A stretch of DNA of 64,000 bases. It comes from Thelephora terrestris. Lineage: Eukaryota > Basidiomycota > Agaricomycetes > Thelephorales > Thelephoraceae. How positions within the stretch are numbered: the stretch's first letter is position 1; every line of letters starts with the position of its first letter. Shown one piece after another: positions 1 through 12,251 of this stretch. Made by a program: the position numbers and the translations under genes. The DNA lies in NCBI GenBank assembly GCA_015956445.1, contig WIUZ02000002.1:62001-126000 (forward strand), written 5' to 3'. The notes under the pieces are model-generated. The model was not told where the DNA came from. It worked only from the letters and a program-made list of their open reading frames with translations, and did no database searches.

Positions 1-1040
1 CACTCGTTGTGGTAGCGAGCGGTTTTGTGCTGGGTGAGGGTGTTGTTAGTATCATCACACTCGTTTTGCGAAGTTGTGGCATCGGTGTTTGGAGTTGTTG
101 GGGATGCGGTCACGAATTGTGCTCTGGGTGTCCTGGTAGTTAATCATGACACCAGCATTGAGTGTGCAAAACAGAGAATAATATTCAGATAATGTGCTAG
201 GAAACCTGAGGAAGCTCTATCGCTTAGTAGGTTGATCCATGGAATGAGATTTTGCGTCGCCCAGTTATGAATATTGCATACTTGAGTGGTTGCAGGAGCT
301 GGTGGCGGCCACGAATCGTTTATGTTGCTCCAATGTTGTCGCCACACAGAAATAGGGATGTTGTTAATGAATGAGGTTGGGCTGGGCCGAGCGATAGCTC
401 CGTTGGACGTGGGGGGGAGGAACCGCGGGGGTAGGACCTCTCACAATTTTTTCATATCATGCTCTGTTTACTCGAATCAACACACGTTTATTTTCCACCA
501 ACCCAGTCTGTCCATCCGGAGTGAGTGGGGCGGGATGGGAAGAACATGATGGTAGACTGATGAGGGTAGCTGACAGGTGCAGAGACGAGAAGCCTGAAAC
601 CTGGTCGCTCTCTTCTACTCTACATTCCACGTTCGGCGCGGCTTCGTGAGGGCCCGCCCTACCGATTACAGGGAATAAGTATCGGTCGATGGGTATCCAG
701 TCACGTTGTGTACGGTACGGGAACATATCCAGGCGCATTCTGTATATACTATGAGTATATCAGCTTCCGATTCTGATCAAATAAAGGGTAGAATAACCTG
801 TGCAAGGGCCATTAAAGGGGGAAGTTATGAGGAGGCAGGTAACTCGAGAGAAAGACGTTTCTTAAAGGGTATAGTTTCTGGCAAGTCTCATGGGCAATGG
901 TGTGCTGTATTTGGAACCGGGACTTGAACATTGGCACAATCAATATCTTCTAGTGGGCTGTACGCTCCGTGAATCTCATTTTCGGGTTCTTGATCCTCTC
1001 ATCGTTAACGGCCGGGCGATAGTCGAAATCTGGGAAGAAT
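1..1040. other. No supported gene; possible edge of a gene on the minus strand
   Basis: I see no recognisable protein, RNA gene or repeat here. On the minus strand a short open frame (about 347 to 194) followed by a plausible GT...AG intron and a second open stretch reaching position 1 could be part of a gene running off the left edge, but the frames do not join convincingly and the peptide matches no family I know. Confidence 0.3.
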
Positions 1041-1361
1041 CTATTGCGCGTTAAACAACGCTTCACGGAGGAGGTGCGCTGGGAAGCACCTCTCTGGCTC
1101 GGGAGCGGGGGGAGACTGTGAAGGGTTTACAGTGCGCAGCCTGAGGGCAAACCAGAAGAGACAGAAGACAAAGAAAAGCAATGCGGCCCGTTTCAAAGGA
1201 GATGGAGTCGGTGGGTTGAAGCGGGGATCATTTGCCTGCAGAGTGGTGGGACCAGAATCCCGTCGGTGAGGACCCGGCTTTGTACCACTCCGTGCCTCTA
1301 GTTCGACATCATGTTGAAGAGGTGACTCGAAGGGGAGCAGCGTGTAGTCGTTGTTGGTCAT
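1041..1361 (-). CDS. Small single-pass membrane protein, unknown function
   Basis: This is an uninterrupted 106-residue frame with its ATG at 1361, only 76 bases from the divergent POP5 start, so the two probably share a promoter region. The N-terminal 56 residues are polar and proline-rich. Residues about 59-74 (AALLFFVFCLFWFALR) form one strongly hydrophobic segment flanked by basic residues, and the rest is a short proline-rich tail. There is no cleavable signal peptide at the N-terminus, so a type II or internally anchored protein is the simplest reading. I do not recognise the family. The case for reality rests on the clear membrane segment, the good start and the placement next to a real gene. 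Confidence 0.5.
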   Translation of the reverse strand: MTNNDYTLLPFESPLQHDVELEARSGTKPGPHRRDSGPTTLQANDPRFNPPTPSPLKRAALLFFVFCLFWFALRLRTVNPSQSPPAPEPERCFPAHLLREALFNAQ

Positions 1362-1436
1362 CGCCGTCGGACTCAGGTATGTTGCGCAGAGTTGGATGCA
1401 AGAGACGGAGTTGATCAGTCGATCGCCGGATCAGCC

Positions 1437-1989
1437 ATGGTCCGCTTCAAGGTGAAGAGGAGGTCAGACACAACTCGAAAGCCTCACCGCTGACAGGTTT
1501 CTGTCGCAGAATCGGTGGATTTTGGTCGAGTTTCTACCCTTGCCTTTCCCCAACCAACAGTCGACCACCCTCAACTCCAAGCAGATATATGCCGCGTTGA
1601 AACAAAGCATCATAGTTAATTTTGGCGATGCAGGCTGGGGAGCCGTCGGCAGCTCACTGAACGGTGTGACACTCGCGTATGCTGGTGGACTTGCTAACGG
1701 GATGGATACAGTCAAGTACTTCTCTCCCGCCACGAATATCTGCATCGTACGTGTTGCGAGGGATCCCCATCGCATCGCCTGGGGTGCGGTGACCTATCTT
1801 TCTTCGATAGAAGGCCAGAAATACATCCCAAACGTCGTCCACGTTTCCGGTCAGTCCCACCCTCTCCCGCTCATCCACCATCTATTCATGCCAAAACTAG
1901 GGACAATCAAGCACGCTCAGCTTGCGGCCATCAAGCACAACAGGGAGGTCGTCGCTCGCTACAGAGCGCGTTCAAACGTTGGTTGTTAG
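1437..1989 (+). CDS. POP5: Ribonuclease P/MRP protein subunit POP5
   Basis: POP5 is a small protein subunit shared by RNase P (tRNA 5' maturation) and RNase MRP (rRNA processing) in the nucleus and nucleolus. Four exons fit: 1437-1451, 1510-1663, 1712-1849 and 1901-1989, which sum to 131 residues, close to other fungal POP5 proteins. The first exon is only five codons and gives the family start MVRFKNRW. The core shows LNSKQIYAALKQSI, the GDAGWGAVGSS block, VKYFSPATNICIVRVARD and the C-terminal IKHAQLAAIKHNREVV. The introns are 58, 48 and 51 bases with normal GT-AG ends. No lesion is seen. It is divergent from the small membrane protein on its left. Confidence 0.95.
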
Positions 1990-2138
1990 TCTTCTTCCCC
2001 TTTATCTTGAACGATTATCCTGATGAAAGCACACGTAGCGAATTCATACGAGGAATACTTAGCAAAGAGCACGGCAGAGATAGAATCCCTACAAGATTAG
2101 ACTGACTCCATGTCGATCGTTTTCAAATTTTGATCATC

Positions 2139-2870
2139 ATGAGCTCCACGAATATTGCGCCCAAGATCATCTCAGCTTTACCACCTTGCGTCTCCCCAGA
2201 AGAGCATAAAACTCTCACGTCCACAACCCCAGAATCCTTCGCTTCCATCCCGCCTGTATTACGCTTCGAAGAACCCAACGTCTCCGTATTTTTCGACCCC
2301 CCTCTTCAGGATCTTGGACCGGATGATTGCAAGCGTGGAAGGCTATACATCATAGAAAGGTGCACATAGCCGCGTCAGTCGTCCTTTTCCCATCTCACTC
2401 GGTTCTAGCGTCCTAGCGTTCATGTCAGTCACCGGACGTGGCTTTCAGATCGAATATCCTTCGATAACACTCCATGCCATCTCTCGCAACGAATCTGGGT
2501 CATCTATCTATTGTCAACTCGACGAAACGCCCGCCGGAGACCTGCCTGCCCATGAGGAAGATGACACTCCGATGAGAGAACTTAAAATCGTTCCCGAACG
2601 CGTGGAGGCTCGTGAGTTCACTCTCGTTTGCGCAGCCAGGTTATCCCGAAAGCTTCTTTGTTCACTTTCGTAGTCGAGCCAATATTTGAGTCGATGTCTA
2701 GCTGCGCGGCTTTGCATCCAGATCCTGAGGACGAGCTCGACATGAACGGTGACACTTTTGTCGATCCTTCCAACTTTGAAGTTTTCAACGGCGACGCTGA
2801 TCAGGAATTGAGCGAAGTCGGTAGGGTGCGCAGTGACTTTGTCAACGATAATCGTTACACGCCTTACTAG
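2139..2870 (+). CDS. pICln-like methylosome subunit (PH-fold)
   Basis: pICln (CLNS1A; the fungal relative includes Lot5) is a chaperone that holds Sm proteins during arginine methylation by PRMT5 and snRNP assembly. Exons 2139-2359, 2409-2611 and 2674-2870 give 206 residues. The diagnostic PH-like core is visible: GRLYIIES, VLAFMSVTGRGFQIEYPS and ITLHAISRNESGSSIYCQL. Downstream lies the acidic stretch HEEDDTPMRELKIVPE and a second acidic region with DPEDELDMNGD. The acceptor at 2408 is chosen because it rebuilds the ESVLAFMS junction typical of the family. It lies 149 bases after POP5 on the same strand. The assignment is firm at family level; the exact function in this fungus is inferred. 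Confidence 0.88.
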
Positions 2871-3051
2871 GAGAGATTGTTGATACAGGCGGCCCTCGAC
2901 CATCTTGAATCGATAATTTACCATCCGTTCGAAGGGGAAGGGGGAGGGAAACCGTAGTCCAGGAGTGGGTGAGAGAGAGAAATGTACTTAAGTCGAAATG
3001 CTAAAGTTGTCGATCACCCTTGTCGTCTTTGTCCACAGCTCTGCTTGACCA

Positions 3052-3912
3052 ATGTCAAACTCAGCCTTCGTTTCCCATGTTGTTTCACAGACTCAAGCAA
3101 ACATTGACTTTCTACAAGCTCAGGGATATCTTACCACCGAAGAAGTCACCATCATCCGATCCAAGCTGGCTGCGGCCACCGTCAAAGCATCTGACAAGTC
3201 GGCCGATTCACCGCTCTCTTTCCCCCAGCCTCATAACCAAGTTTCAACCTATCAACCACATCCTCCACACCTTCCACAGCCCCCGCAGCCTATCCCAAGC
3301 TATCCCAAAGCGAGAGCTTTATGGCCCTACAATGAGGATAAAAAGGTGTGCCTTCTTGCAAGGTCCTCTATCGCCTGGCTGCTCACGCTTACTCGCAAGG
3401 AACCAAACGATCTGACCATCTCTGTTGGAGACGTCATAGACATAGTCGAGGAGACAAACCCAGATTGGTGGACCGGTCGTAACAAAGGAAGTCAGGGACT
3501 CTTCCCCTCCACTTATGTCCAGAAAATCCCCCCGGAACCTTCACTGCAACATCAACAAGAGAAGATGTACGGTGCCCCAGGGTATACCAACTATGGAAAT
3601 CAACCCCCACCGCAGCAGCCGGTGTACCCGATCAACAATCCGCCTGTGGTCAACTCCGTTGGCTTGCAGCCCGACGAAGGGCAAGACAAAAAGAAGAAGA
3701 AATATGGTCAACTCAAAAATACTGTACGTTTCGTTCCCCTTCCTTCCTAATCGTCCTCACTGAGGTCTTTGTATGGCGATAGATGGCCCAATCAGCTGCT
3801 GGAGGATTAGGTGTGCCTTTTCTTCAACTTTCTCGTATTCCGCACGTTGACTCGCGAAGGTTTCGGCGCCGGTGCTGCTGTCGGCAGTGGCATCATCAAT
3901 GCCATATTCTGA
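3052..3912 (+). CDS. SH3-domain adaptor, Lsb1/Pin3/Csh3-like
   Basis: Four exons (3052-3345, 3400-3723, 3783-3810, 3860-3912) join in frame to 232 residues. An N-terminal helical region is followed by a proline-rich linker and one SH3 domain at about residues 86-142 (KARALWPYN, then NDLTISVGDVIDIVEE, NPDWWTGR, GSQGLFPSTYV). The tail is proline/glutamine-rich, then lysine-rich, and ends in a glycine/alanine peptide FGAGAAVGSGIINAIF. This layout matches fungal SH3 proteins that bind proline-rich actin-nucleation factors such as Las17/WASP, so a role in actin or endocytic assembly is likely. The partner is not shown by the sequence. The 28-base third exon is required to reach the conserved glycine-rich tail. 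Confidence 0.85.
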
Positions 3913-4037
3913 AAATCCTTCCCCCGACGCTCTACTGCATCTTCCCTAATTCAGGACACTGCACACTACTGTCTATATTCATCTTTCCAACTACAATATT
4001 AAACATTACATATCACACTAGCGGAGAACTCACGAAG

Positions 4038-6558
4038 TCAGCCATCTTGCTTGCGCTGCATGAGCATCTGCATCATCTCGAGATTGATTCCTTGAGGGAT
4101 CTGTTGGTGCTGCTGGGCTGGATTGGTGACCCCAGGCTGTGCCGTCGGTCCTGCGGGATTCCTCCCAGTTGCGCCCAGTCTAGCCTGCATGGCGCTGATC
4201 ATCTGTAGTCTGAGCTCTGGTGGGATAGATGTCGCGGATGGCTGTGTTGGTATCGTCTGTTGGCTCGGTTGTTGCAGCCCTGGCTGTTGAACCAGTTGAT
4301 GTGGAACAGGTCCTGCCTTGGGCATTTCAGAGAACCCCGTTAGAGGGAACACAGCACCCATGAGCATCCCCTTGATAGCAGTCATAATCATCGTCTTGCG
4401 CACCCCGGCCCCATTAGGAAGTGGCCAGCTGGCCACAGCATACTTTGGGGTAGGTTAGCATCGGATTTCGATCATTGACCTAAAATATGCTGACCATCGA
4501 TTTCTCAGCGAGCGAGCTAATGAGTCGACTCAGTATAATCTCGTTGCTGGGAGGTGTATCTGGTCGTCGCTGTGCTGTAACTTTGCAGAAGAATCCGTTG
4601 TTTCTATTGGTCCATTGGTGGAACTCATGTGGCGGAATTGCCTTCTCTTGTGCGGGAGAGATTTGTATCTTCTGCGGCCAGGTGGCGATGTGGCTATGGG
4701 CAACATTCAACTTTGAAGAGACTTATCCAGAAGAGTCGTATCACTCACGGTTCCGCGTTCGGCTGAAACTCGACAGAAACATGAATGAGTGCTTCTTGTG
4801 CACCATTTGCGGTCGCCGAAGAAAACACGCCGTGCCATTGCCGCCGTACGGGGATCACGTTTGGGCTATTCGCCACCGGTAATTGAGTGGTATCACCTGC
4901 GAATGGTGAAGGGGAGCATAAGTGAGATAATGGGGCGGAATACCTTGCTGGCCAATGGGTTGCTGATTCTGTTGCTGCATCAAACGGTGGATCTGGGCCA
5001 CGACTTCGGCGGGATACGATTCTTTGGTCGGGACCATGGAGGTAGGGACATTTGGGTTCTGCGGTTCTGCCAGGGTCGTAGAGGGAAGAGGAGGTTGAAT
5101 GGACTCTGGAGCAGGGGGGATGGGATTAGGAGGATTGGCGTCGGTAGATGGAGTAGTTGTAGGAAAGGATATGGCGGGCCCAGGGGGAGAGGGGTGAGAA
5201 GAGGGAGTGGGAACGGTTCCTACGGGTGCGGGGGTTTTCTTCTGACCGATGAGAGCAGAGAGCCGTTTAAATATTTCAAGTTTCTTGCTCAAGTCATTTT
5301 TCATGGGAAGGATGACTTCTGGAGGAGCAGAATCAGCCTGAGCCTTTTGTACGGCAGCCCACTCTTGCTTGATATCCGACTGGAGTTTGAGATATTTTCC
5401 AATGAACTCTTGTTGCTTAGCTGGAGGCATGGTGGTGAAGGAGAGGGGGTTGGTAGCGGTAGTAGGGATTGTCGTAGGAATTGCAGGTTCTGTATTTGGA
5501 GGTGGATCACTTGGGGATGTGTGGGAAGCAGGAGTTATGGCTGAATCCTGGCGAGGCCGTTTTGGGTCAGGGGTGGGGGTGGTGGGTTCGGTCTGACGCT
5601 TAAGGCCTAGGGTGATTGGTTTAGCGACCGCTGAGGGAGAATCACAGAGCCACAGACCTTTGGGAGGAAAGCCAGAAAGCATGATCGTGTGATTGGGCGC
5701 GACATCAAACCAGGGGGTGGTGGCGTCTGTGGAGTTTGTCTTGAGCAGGGTGAGTAAAGTGATTTGAGAGGGCACGAGAGGACACGAACTGAGAGGAAGA
5801 TTTCCTTGAAATGAGGAATGTGTCTTACGGTCACGATGCTGTAATTGATCTGCCGCTGTGGGGAGAGTGAGAGATTAGATAGGGTAAAGGACAGAAAGGC
5901 GTACACGTTTGAATTCTTCTGGCAGGGTGGTCCAAGCAAGCTGATCAAACTTGGGGTTTGCGTTCCAAAGTGGATGGGCTAACCCGTCAGGAGGGGCGGC
6001 GGCGAGATGTAGGATGTGTGAGACGAGAGTCACTGGCGGTTTATTCGGATGCTGTATCTGAGATTGACCGGGATTGACACCTATAGATTGGCGTAGCTTG
6101 TCAAACATCTACGAGGGTTAGGTTGAGGAAGAGGGGCGCTGGGGGATGGAAGCAGATACCTCGAGTGCAGCGACGATGCCTTCGAGAACGGCCATGCCGC
6201 CGGAGCTGGAACCGATACCGGTAGAGCCGATGGATAGTTTCAATGGGTCCTCCTTCATCTCCTTGCTCATGGGAAGAGAGGGCTGGAAGAAACGCTGACA
6301 CAAGAGGGGAGAAGGACGAGATGAAGCGAGACCATATGTTATGAAACCAATCCTGAACTGAGGAACGGTAAGTAAAGTGGCTGAGACAGAGAGAGGAGAT
6401 GTTACCTGATTAACGTTGGAGGTGAGTTCGGCGAGGCGTTGGATTATTGGGGTGAGGTAATCTGAGAAAATCTTTTGCCACTCGACTGCGAGTGCGAGTG
6501 AAGAATCGACGACGCATATGGTGGCGAGTATCGTGGTCGAGGTCGTAGTAGTGGACAT
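4038..6558 (-). CDS. MED25: Mediator subunit 25-like protein (VWA domain)
   Basis: The N-terminal part carries the Med25 von Willebrand A domain: ILATICVVDSSLALAVEWQKIF, RIGFITYGLA, then CQRFF and GGMAVLEGIVAALEMFDKL. A middle region (TTPWFDVAPNHTIMLSGFPP, KGLWLCDSPSAVAKP) leads to a proline-rich linker with a helical MPPAKQQEFIGKYLKLQ segment. A C-terminal folded region starts RQWHGVFSSATANGAQE and continues through YAVASWPLPNGAGVRKTM, resembling the activator-interaction/SPOC-like domain. The stop is at 4038-4040. Several introns are inferred from joins that restore frame. The start at 6558 is chosen because MSTTTTSTTIL directly precedes the domain; an in-frame start 27 codons upstream is possible. 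Med25 links activators to RNA polymerase II. It is divergent from the DDT/PHD gene. Confidence 0.85.
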
Positions 6559-6755
6559 ACTTACTGTAGTACTGATCGACACCGACTCTTCCTCCTCCTC
6601 CTCCCCCTCAACTCTTCCACTCATCCAACGTACACTCAACTTTCTTCTTATATTTCAGTTTTAATCTCTTGTTTTCCCAGCATCTCCTTCCTTTCTTTAA
6701 TTTCTTTCCACATTTTCTTCGTCTGTCTGGGCCAACGTTTGTCGGTCCAACGACC

Positions 6756-9700
6756 ATGCCTCGCCCGTCTACTCGGTCCATTCGTTCAACAAATAATCCT
6801 CCTCCGTCCCCCCAACCACCATCACCAGAAGATGATGCATATCTCGCAAACCTTACCCTTTTACGCCGTAACTGGAAATGGGCCGTCTTCTCCCAGTTCT
6901 ACTTTACATTCGCACCCCTCTTCGCAATGGACAATGTTCCCGTTTCTGTAAGCACACCCAGCGCGTATTCATCCCTCCTCGCAATTCAATAACCCCTCAT
7001 ATTCAATCCAGGCTATCGAAGACGACCTTGCTCACTCTACCCAAATACACACACCACGCGTCATGCACAGGCTACTCTATGCTCTCACCCAAGACAGGAA
7101 GATCACGTCCGTTGATCCTTCACTCTCTCTTACGACCATTCAACTCATACATTTCAGAATCGATAACTGGCAGTCCTCTCTTCGCAGACAATATGCCCGT
7201 CGTGACCCTGCCTCAAACCCAATAGGCTTCGAGCCCAAAAAGGTCAATCAAAAGTATATTATCGAGTCCGAGGATCCTCAGCAATCAACTTCCGCCTCTG
7301 TCGAACCGGAGCAGATTGGTTCTTGTGCCCCATCAGAAGAAAAGGCCCACCGACATCACAAGGACGAGCCAGACGACGACCCTCCTCCAGCAGCAGACCT
7401 TGCACCAGATTCGGATCCTCCGGAGCTCATTAATTGGCATGACCTTCCCATGCTCTCCAAACTTGACTCCATGAACCTTCTCGTCGAATGGATGTTCCAC
7501 AACCCTCATAGAATACGATCCATCATGAAAGACGACGACGAGTCCGCCCAGTGGGTCAGTTTCACGTTTCTAGCTCATACCCATTACAATCCCACTCAAC
7601 TTGTTCTAGCGCATAGAACCTATCGGTTACGACGTCATGAGGAACGCGTACTGGCTCATTTGTGGTAATCCAAAACTTTTCTAATATCAAACCCTCAATT
7701 CACCTCCATGTAGCCAACAGATTATGGGTACAACGTTCTACCCATAAGCCAAAGGACCTCAAGAGGAAGCGGTTGCCTGCCCTGAAGCAACCCATAATCA
7801 AAGAGGCTCGCAAGCCCACTGGAAAACGTCGAAAGGTCCTCCAAGACGACTCCTCTGACTCGTCCGGTAATCTTTCCGATCCACAACCCAGAGAGATCGT
7901 GGCTTCCGGTCCCCGAGCCGCTAAACTCAAAGCGAACAAGAAACTTGACGCTCAGGCCAGGGCTCTTGCCGAGTTTCAGCGTGAAAACACTCTCGCACTT
8001 AGGCCCACGCGCACAACACGACGAGGGAGACTCGATAGAGACTTTGGATCATCACCTCCTCGACCATCCCGTGCTACAAGGGTCAGTGGCCGGCTCAGAA
8101 GGGAAAACCCTAATTCTGACGAAGCATGGGAAGCAATACCCGACGAGTGGTTGACAGAGGACAACTCAGAACCTCCCCCCAGGAGGTCCGCAAGAGCCAC
8201 GAAACTCCGCAGGATATCTCCAGAAGTCACGGACTTAGAATCTGGCCCGGAAGACCCGACCCACATCAACACTGGGTTAGAAGCCGACAAAAGTGTCAGT
8301 GACCTTACAGACCTATCTTCTGATCACGAAGACCCTACGAGTGCAGAGAGCAACGAGGGAGACGTGGATAAGTGCAACGGTGACGCCTTTGTGGATGGGA
8401 AAGAAGATGACACCAAGGCAGATGGCGACCCTGAGGGGTTCATCGAATGGGAAATGGTCCGGCCGTTTTTTAGAGGCCTCTCTGCGTCAGAATTGTGCTC
8501 ACTCGAATCTGTAGATATGTTCGACCCTTCCAGAGTGGGAACACGTCGCCGACCGGTTTGAGAACGCCACCCACTATTCCGAGAAGGCCCTTTACAAGTT
8601 GCTCAAGAACCACATAGTACCTGCTGTTGTGGAAGATTTGCGGGTGGGTGAATACACTGGGTATGCTTCTTGATGTTGAATCAGCGACTAGGAACTTGAG
8701 CGGAGAAAGCAAGAGGCCGAGCGAAGGAAGCTCCTCGAGAAAGCTGTCACCCACCGCAAACGCTCGTCTCGAATTGCGATGAAGGAAAGCGAAAAAGAAG
8801 AGGCTAGAGTTTTGTCCCTGAGGAAGACCGAAGCAGCTGAAAAGGTTTCTCGCTCGAAACGTTTGGAGATGAGGCAACAGCGAGAAGATGCCGAAAGAGA
8901 GAAAAAGGAACGTGAGCAGCGGCGTAGAGACCAAGGCCCGAGAACTCGAGCCAACGCCGGCCGTCGGTAAGATCCAACAGGCTGATAGTGAGGTCCAACT
9001 GATGAGTTTATGTTGTAGCCACCATGAGTCGCGTGAAACATCCACGGCTAGCACCTCTCGGGTTTCCAGCGATCAACAGAGCGACTGGGAGCTGAACTGT
9101 GAGGTTTGCTCAAAACGCACACGCAACCAAGTCAGGACCACGTTTTCTCCGCTCCCCCTTCCAGACCTAACCTACCTTTCTCAGGACGATGGCGTCCCAA
9201 TAATGTGTTGTGGTTCATGTAATATTTGGCAACATATCCCATGTCACGAAGGGAGGGACCGCAGAGACGGCAGACCACCGCGTGATTGGGAGAGAGAAGA
9301 GTTTTATTGCTCTCGCTGTCGCTCAGAGCCCTCTGCGAACGGTCGTGGTACAAGCAGAACCCTCCCTCTCTACACTCCGCAACAGACAAAGTTGCAACTT
9401 CGATGGGATCACGGTAAATCCGGTGTCAGCCCCCCCGAACCAACGCAACCCCCTTATATGGGATCGCCTGTTGAACGGCGTGATTATTATCAAATGCCCC
9501 CGGCTTCGGCTGTGGTGAATGGAGGACACTCGTATCCCCATGCCATGTACAGCAGTCATCCGTTGGGTCTGCCGACCTCCGTGGATCAGTATTCGAACAT
9601 ATCGTTCTCTCATTATCAGCCTCATCAGCGAGGATTTACACCGAGGCACTCACAACCTCCTACATACAACTCAGCTCATTACCCAAACGGGCATCACCCG

Positions 9701-10102
9701 CACTCGCAATCTACACATAACATCAGTCCTATCTATCCAACCTATACCAACGGAGCGAGCAACCCCACCTTTCAGGCCTATAACGGCCAGCCGGGTTTTA
9801 GTGGACACTACCGGTCGTCGACTTTAGCGCTCCCCTTACAGGTCAGTCAAAGCCTCTGGCCCTTTTGCTCCGAAACCTGACAGGTCTGAACGTAGAATGG
9901 CACTCGCACCCCCCAGAACTGGAGCTTCTCCACTCCAAATATGACAGGTGGCGGTCAAGTCGCAACTCCCCCCGTGTATGAGGCGGGGTACGATCCGACA
10001 CTGCGCGAACACTCGCACCAAGCCTCCCAATCCCAGTACGCTCCCGTGATGGGCTCGGACCATCCAAGCACGGACGTGCCAGGTGGACCCCATGGCATGT
10101 GA
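6756..10102 (+). CDS. DDT/WHIM-type chromatin protein with PHD finger
   Basis: This long multi-exon gene has an N-terminal DDT-like segment (WAVFSQFYFTFAPLF, then AIEDDLAHSTQIHTPRVMHR), a WHIM-like pair (SMNLLVEWMFHNPHRIRSIM and RIEPIGYDVMRNAYWLIC-ANRLWVQR), and a long basic and acidic linker with several RSARATK/RVSGRLRR patches. A charged coiled coil follows at about 8690-8930. A C4HC3 PHD finger runs from CEVCSKRTRN, across an intron, to DDGVPIMCCGSCNIWQHIPCH and YCSRCRS. A tyrosine/proline/histidine-rich tail ends at 10102. DDT plus WHIM proteins are accessory subunits that bind ISWI-type remodellers, and PHD fingers read histone tails, so a remodelling subunit (CECR2/RSF1-like) is likely. 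Treating it as one gene rather than two rests on continuous splicable frames near 9000. Confidence 0.72.
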
Positions 10103-10207
10103 CGATTTAGCCTCGCTGTTTCTTTGTACTGCAGATCTCCGCTACAAGTAAATATTGTATATACTCCTTGGATATTGTGTTGTTCGATATTGTACACCTA
10201 ATCAAAC

Positions 10208-11090
10208 CTAACGAATCTGTCTGTACATCTTGAAAGGTGCTGTCGTCCATGGAAAAGGATCGTTGGTACCATAAAGATCCGGTTCCTTTCTGTGGGGGTG
10301 CGTGAGCTCGGGTGAGACAAGAAGGAACGTCAACCGACTCTTCCGGACCCAATATCCTCAAGCCGCGAATGTGGGTATCTTTTCCATTCATGTGGTTTGT
10401 GACGACGATGACTTGAAGGACATAGGCATGGACAGCCTTGCTGGTGCAGGCGACCTGGTTGAGTTTGTTATTGGGGCGGGGGAGATAACTCACAATCCTT
10501 CTCCGTCATCACGAGCCTCTGAAGAGATATCAAAGGTGATCCAACCATCCGGTTTTTCGAGCGTCACGACTCGGACGTCTTGAAGGTCTGCAGGCCCGGT
10601 CCCAGCCCGGATGCACATGGTCGAAGGGGTGTATGAATCATCTAGGGGGAAGCAGAGAAATATAGATAATTTTTGGATGGCAACCTTGGAGGGGAACTCG
10701 ATGGTGATGAAATGAGGCTGCGGGCCGTCCGAGCTATAGCTGTACTTAGCAGGGTATGATTGCAGGATCTACCCGGGGGCTCACTGCCAAAAGGTTTCTG
10801 GATCATCGTCGCTCAGGCATTCGGTGCCGAAACCGAACTTGTAGGACGAAACGGACCATTTTCCCAGAGGGCCTATGTCAGGCCAGGGTAACGAAGGGGC
10901 CTTGCGTTCTGAGATGAAGTATATTGTCAGGGTCGACAAGACGGAGAGAAGGAAGGAAAAGTATACCCATGTGCACAAGAGGGCCGTCGTTTATGCTGTT
11001 GGGGATGATACTGGCTCCCGGATTTGCTTGAGTGGTCTCCTCAGCTGTCCCTGCTCGAGTATCACCCTGCGTGGAAGAAGGTGTAGCCAT
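10208..11090 (-). CDS. APC10: Anaphase-promoting complex subunit 10 (DOC1)
   Basis: APC10/Doc1 is the DOC-domain subunit of the APC/C ubiquitin ligase that helps recognise D-box substrates. The N-terminal exon begins MATPSSTQGD at 11090. The DOC core is plain: DIGPLGKWSVSSYKFGFG, ECLSDDDPETFWQ, SDGPQPHFITIEFP, DDSYTPSTMCIRAGTGPADLQ, VHAYVLQVIVVTNHMNGKDTH and IRGLRILGPEE. The last exon ends YGTNDPFPWTTAPFKMYRQIR with the stop at 10208-10210, matching the conserved Ile-Arg C-terminus that docks on APC3. The exact donor and acceptor of the last intron are ambiguous by a few bases. It is convergent with the PHD gene, 105 bases away. Confidence 0.95.
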
Positions 11091-11254
11091 GCTGCTCGTT
11101 AGATGGTAAATCCACGAGCAGTGCCTGTGTCAGGTTGTGATTAGCCCGGGCGTCCGAAACCCATCAACGATCAGAAGCTCGCCGATTTACAACCCCGGCA
11201 ATGGAGAACGGAGGAAGCTGATCAGCTGAGCGAATCGATCGCCAGAACGCACAG

Positions 11255-12150
11255 ATGACCCACGACCATGGACACGGCGGATGTGGCGATCATGCCAACG
11301 AGCACGATTTACCGGGGAACGTGTTGGGTTATCAAGACAATCTGTATAACCAGATAGACCGCCCTCATGTCGTCGCCCTCAACGCAGTTGGACAAGGTCA
11401 GACGGTGATCAAATCTTGGTCAGAAAGGAACGACGAAGCTTTAGTACGCATTTCACCCATTGTCCCAATTGCATATTTATCGGGCTAACGGAGACTAACA
11501 GTACCTCGAGTCCGATGCAGATGATCAGCTGTACGCTTTGGACAATCCGCGCGAGGTCGCTGCTAATGGTAGATGAAGGATTCTGAGGGTCCCCTTCACG
11601 GGCTCTGTCAAACTCCGCGCGCTCTTACTCAAAGCAGGTCCTAGTGATAAGACACCTGCAAAGGTTTCTTTGGTATGTAGGAGCATTAATTATGCGAGGG
11701 TAGGGCGTGATGCAAAACCACAGTTTGCGAACGAAAATAACATCAACTTTGACGACATCGTGGACAAGACTCCGACTCAGGAGTTCGATGTGCCTCAGGG
11801 AAGAGAGGTCGGAGAGTATCAAGTCAGGTGCGTTCCCCACAGACCTTGATTCCTGACCCGGGTTTCACCAGGTTCCCAGGGCTGCGAAATTCACGAACAT
11901 TTCTTCCATCACCGTGTTTTTCCCGGCTTCACAAGGGGCAGAAGAGACACGCATATACTACCTTGGTTTCCTAGGTCAATGGAGTGAGGTGAGTGCAAAG
12001 TGATTGCAGTGGGCGATAGGGAGCGTAACGGTTGTCATTCCACAGCGAAAGGCAGACCCGATCATCACCGTCTATGAAGCACAGGCGAATCCAGCTGACC
12101 ATGAGAAGATACAGGGGATGATAGGAGGAGCGCAGTTGCCCCAGCAATAG
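11255..12150 (+). CDS. PITH domain-containing protein (PITHD1/TXNL1 C-terminal type)
   Basis: The first exon starts MTHDHGHGGCGDHANEHD, a histidine-rich leader typical of stand-alone PITH proteins. Following exons encode NLYNQIDRPHVVALNAV, YLESDADDQL, IIRVPFTGSVKLRALLLKAG, the FANENNINFDDIVDKTPTQEFD block, AAKFTNISSITVFFPASQG and the final YYLGFLGQWSE. The PITH domain binds the 26S proteasome in thioredoxin-like protein 1; the stand-alone form is less studied. At least five short introns are needed. There is no thioredoxin domain, so this is the short PITHD1-like form. It is divergent from APC10 with 164 bases between starts. Confidence 0.93.
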
Positions 12151-12251
12151 TCGATCAGAAATTCAAATTTTCTTATGTACATAATACGCGAAGCATGTCG
12201 GAAGCTTTAAACTCGGTCGATCCATCCTTCTTCTTGTTCGCCACGCGAGTG

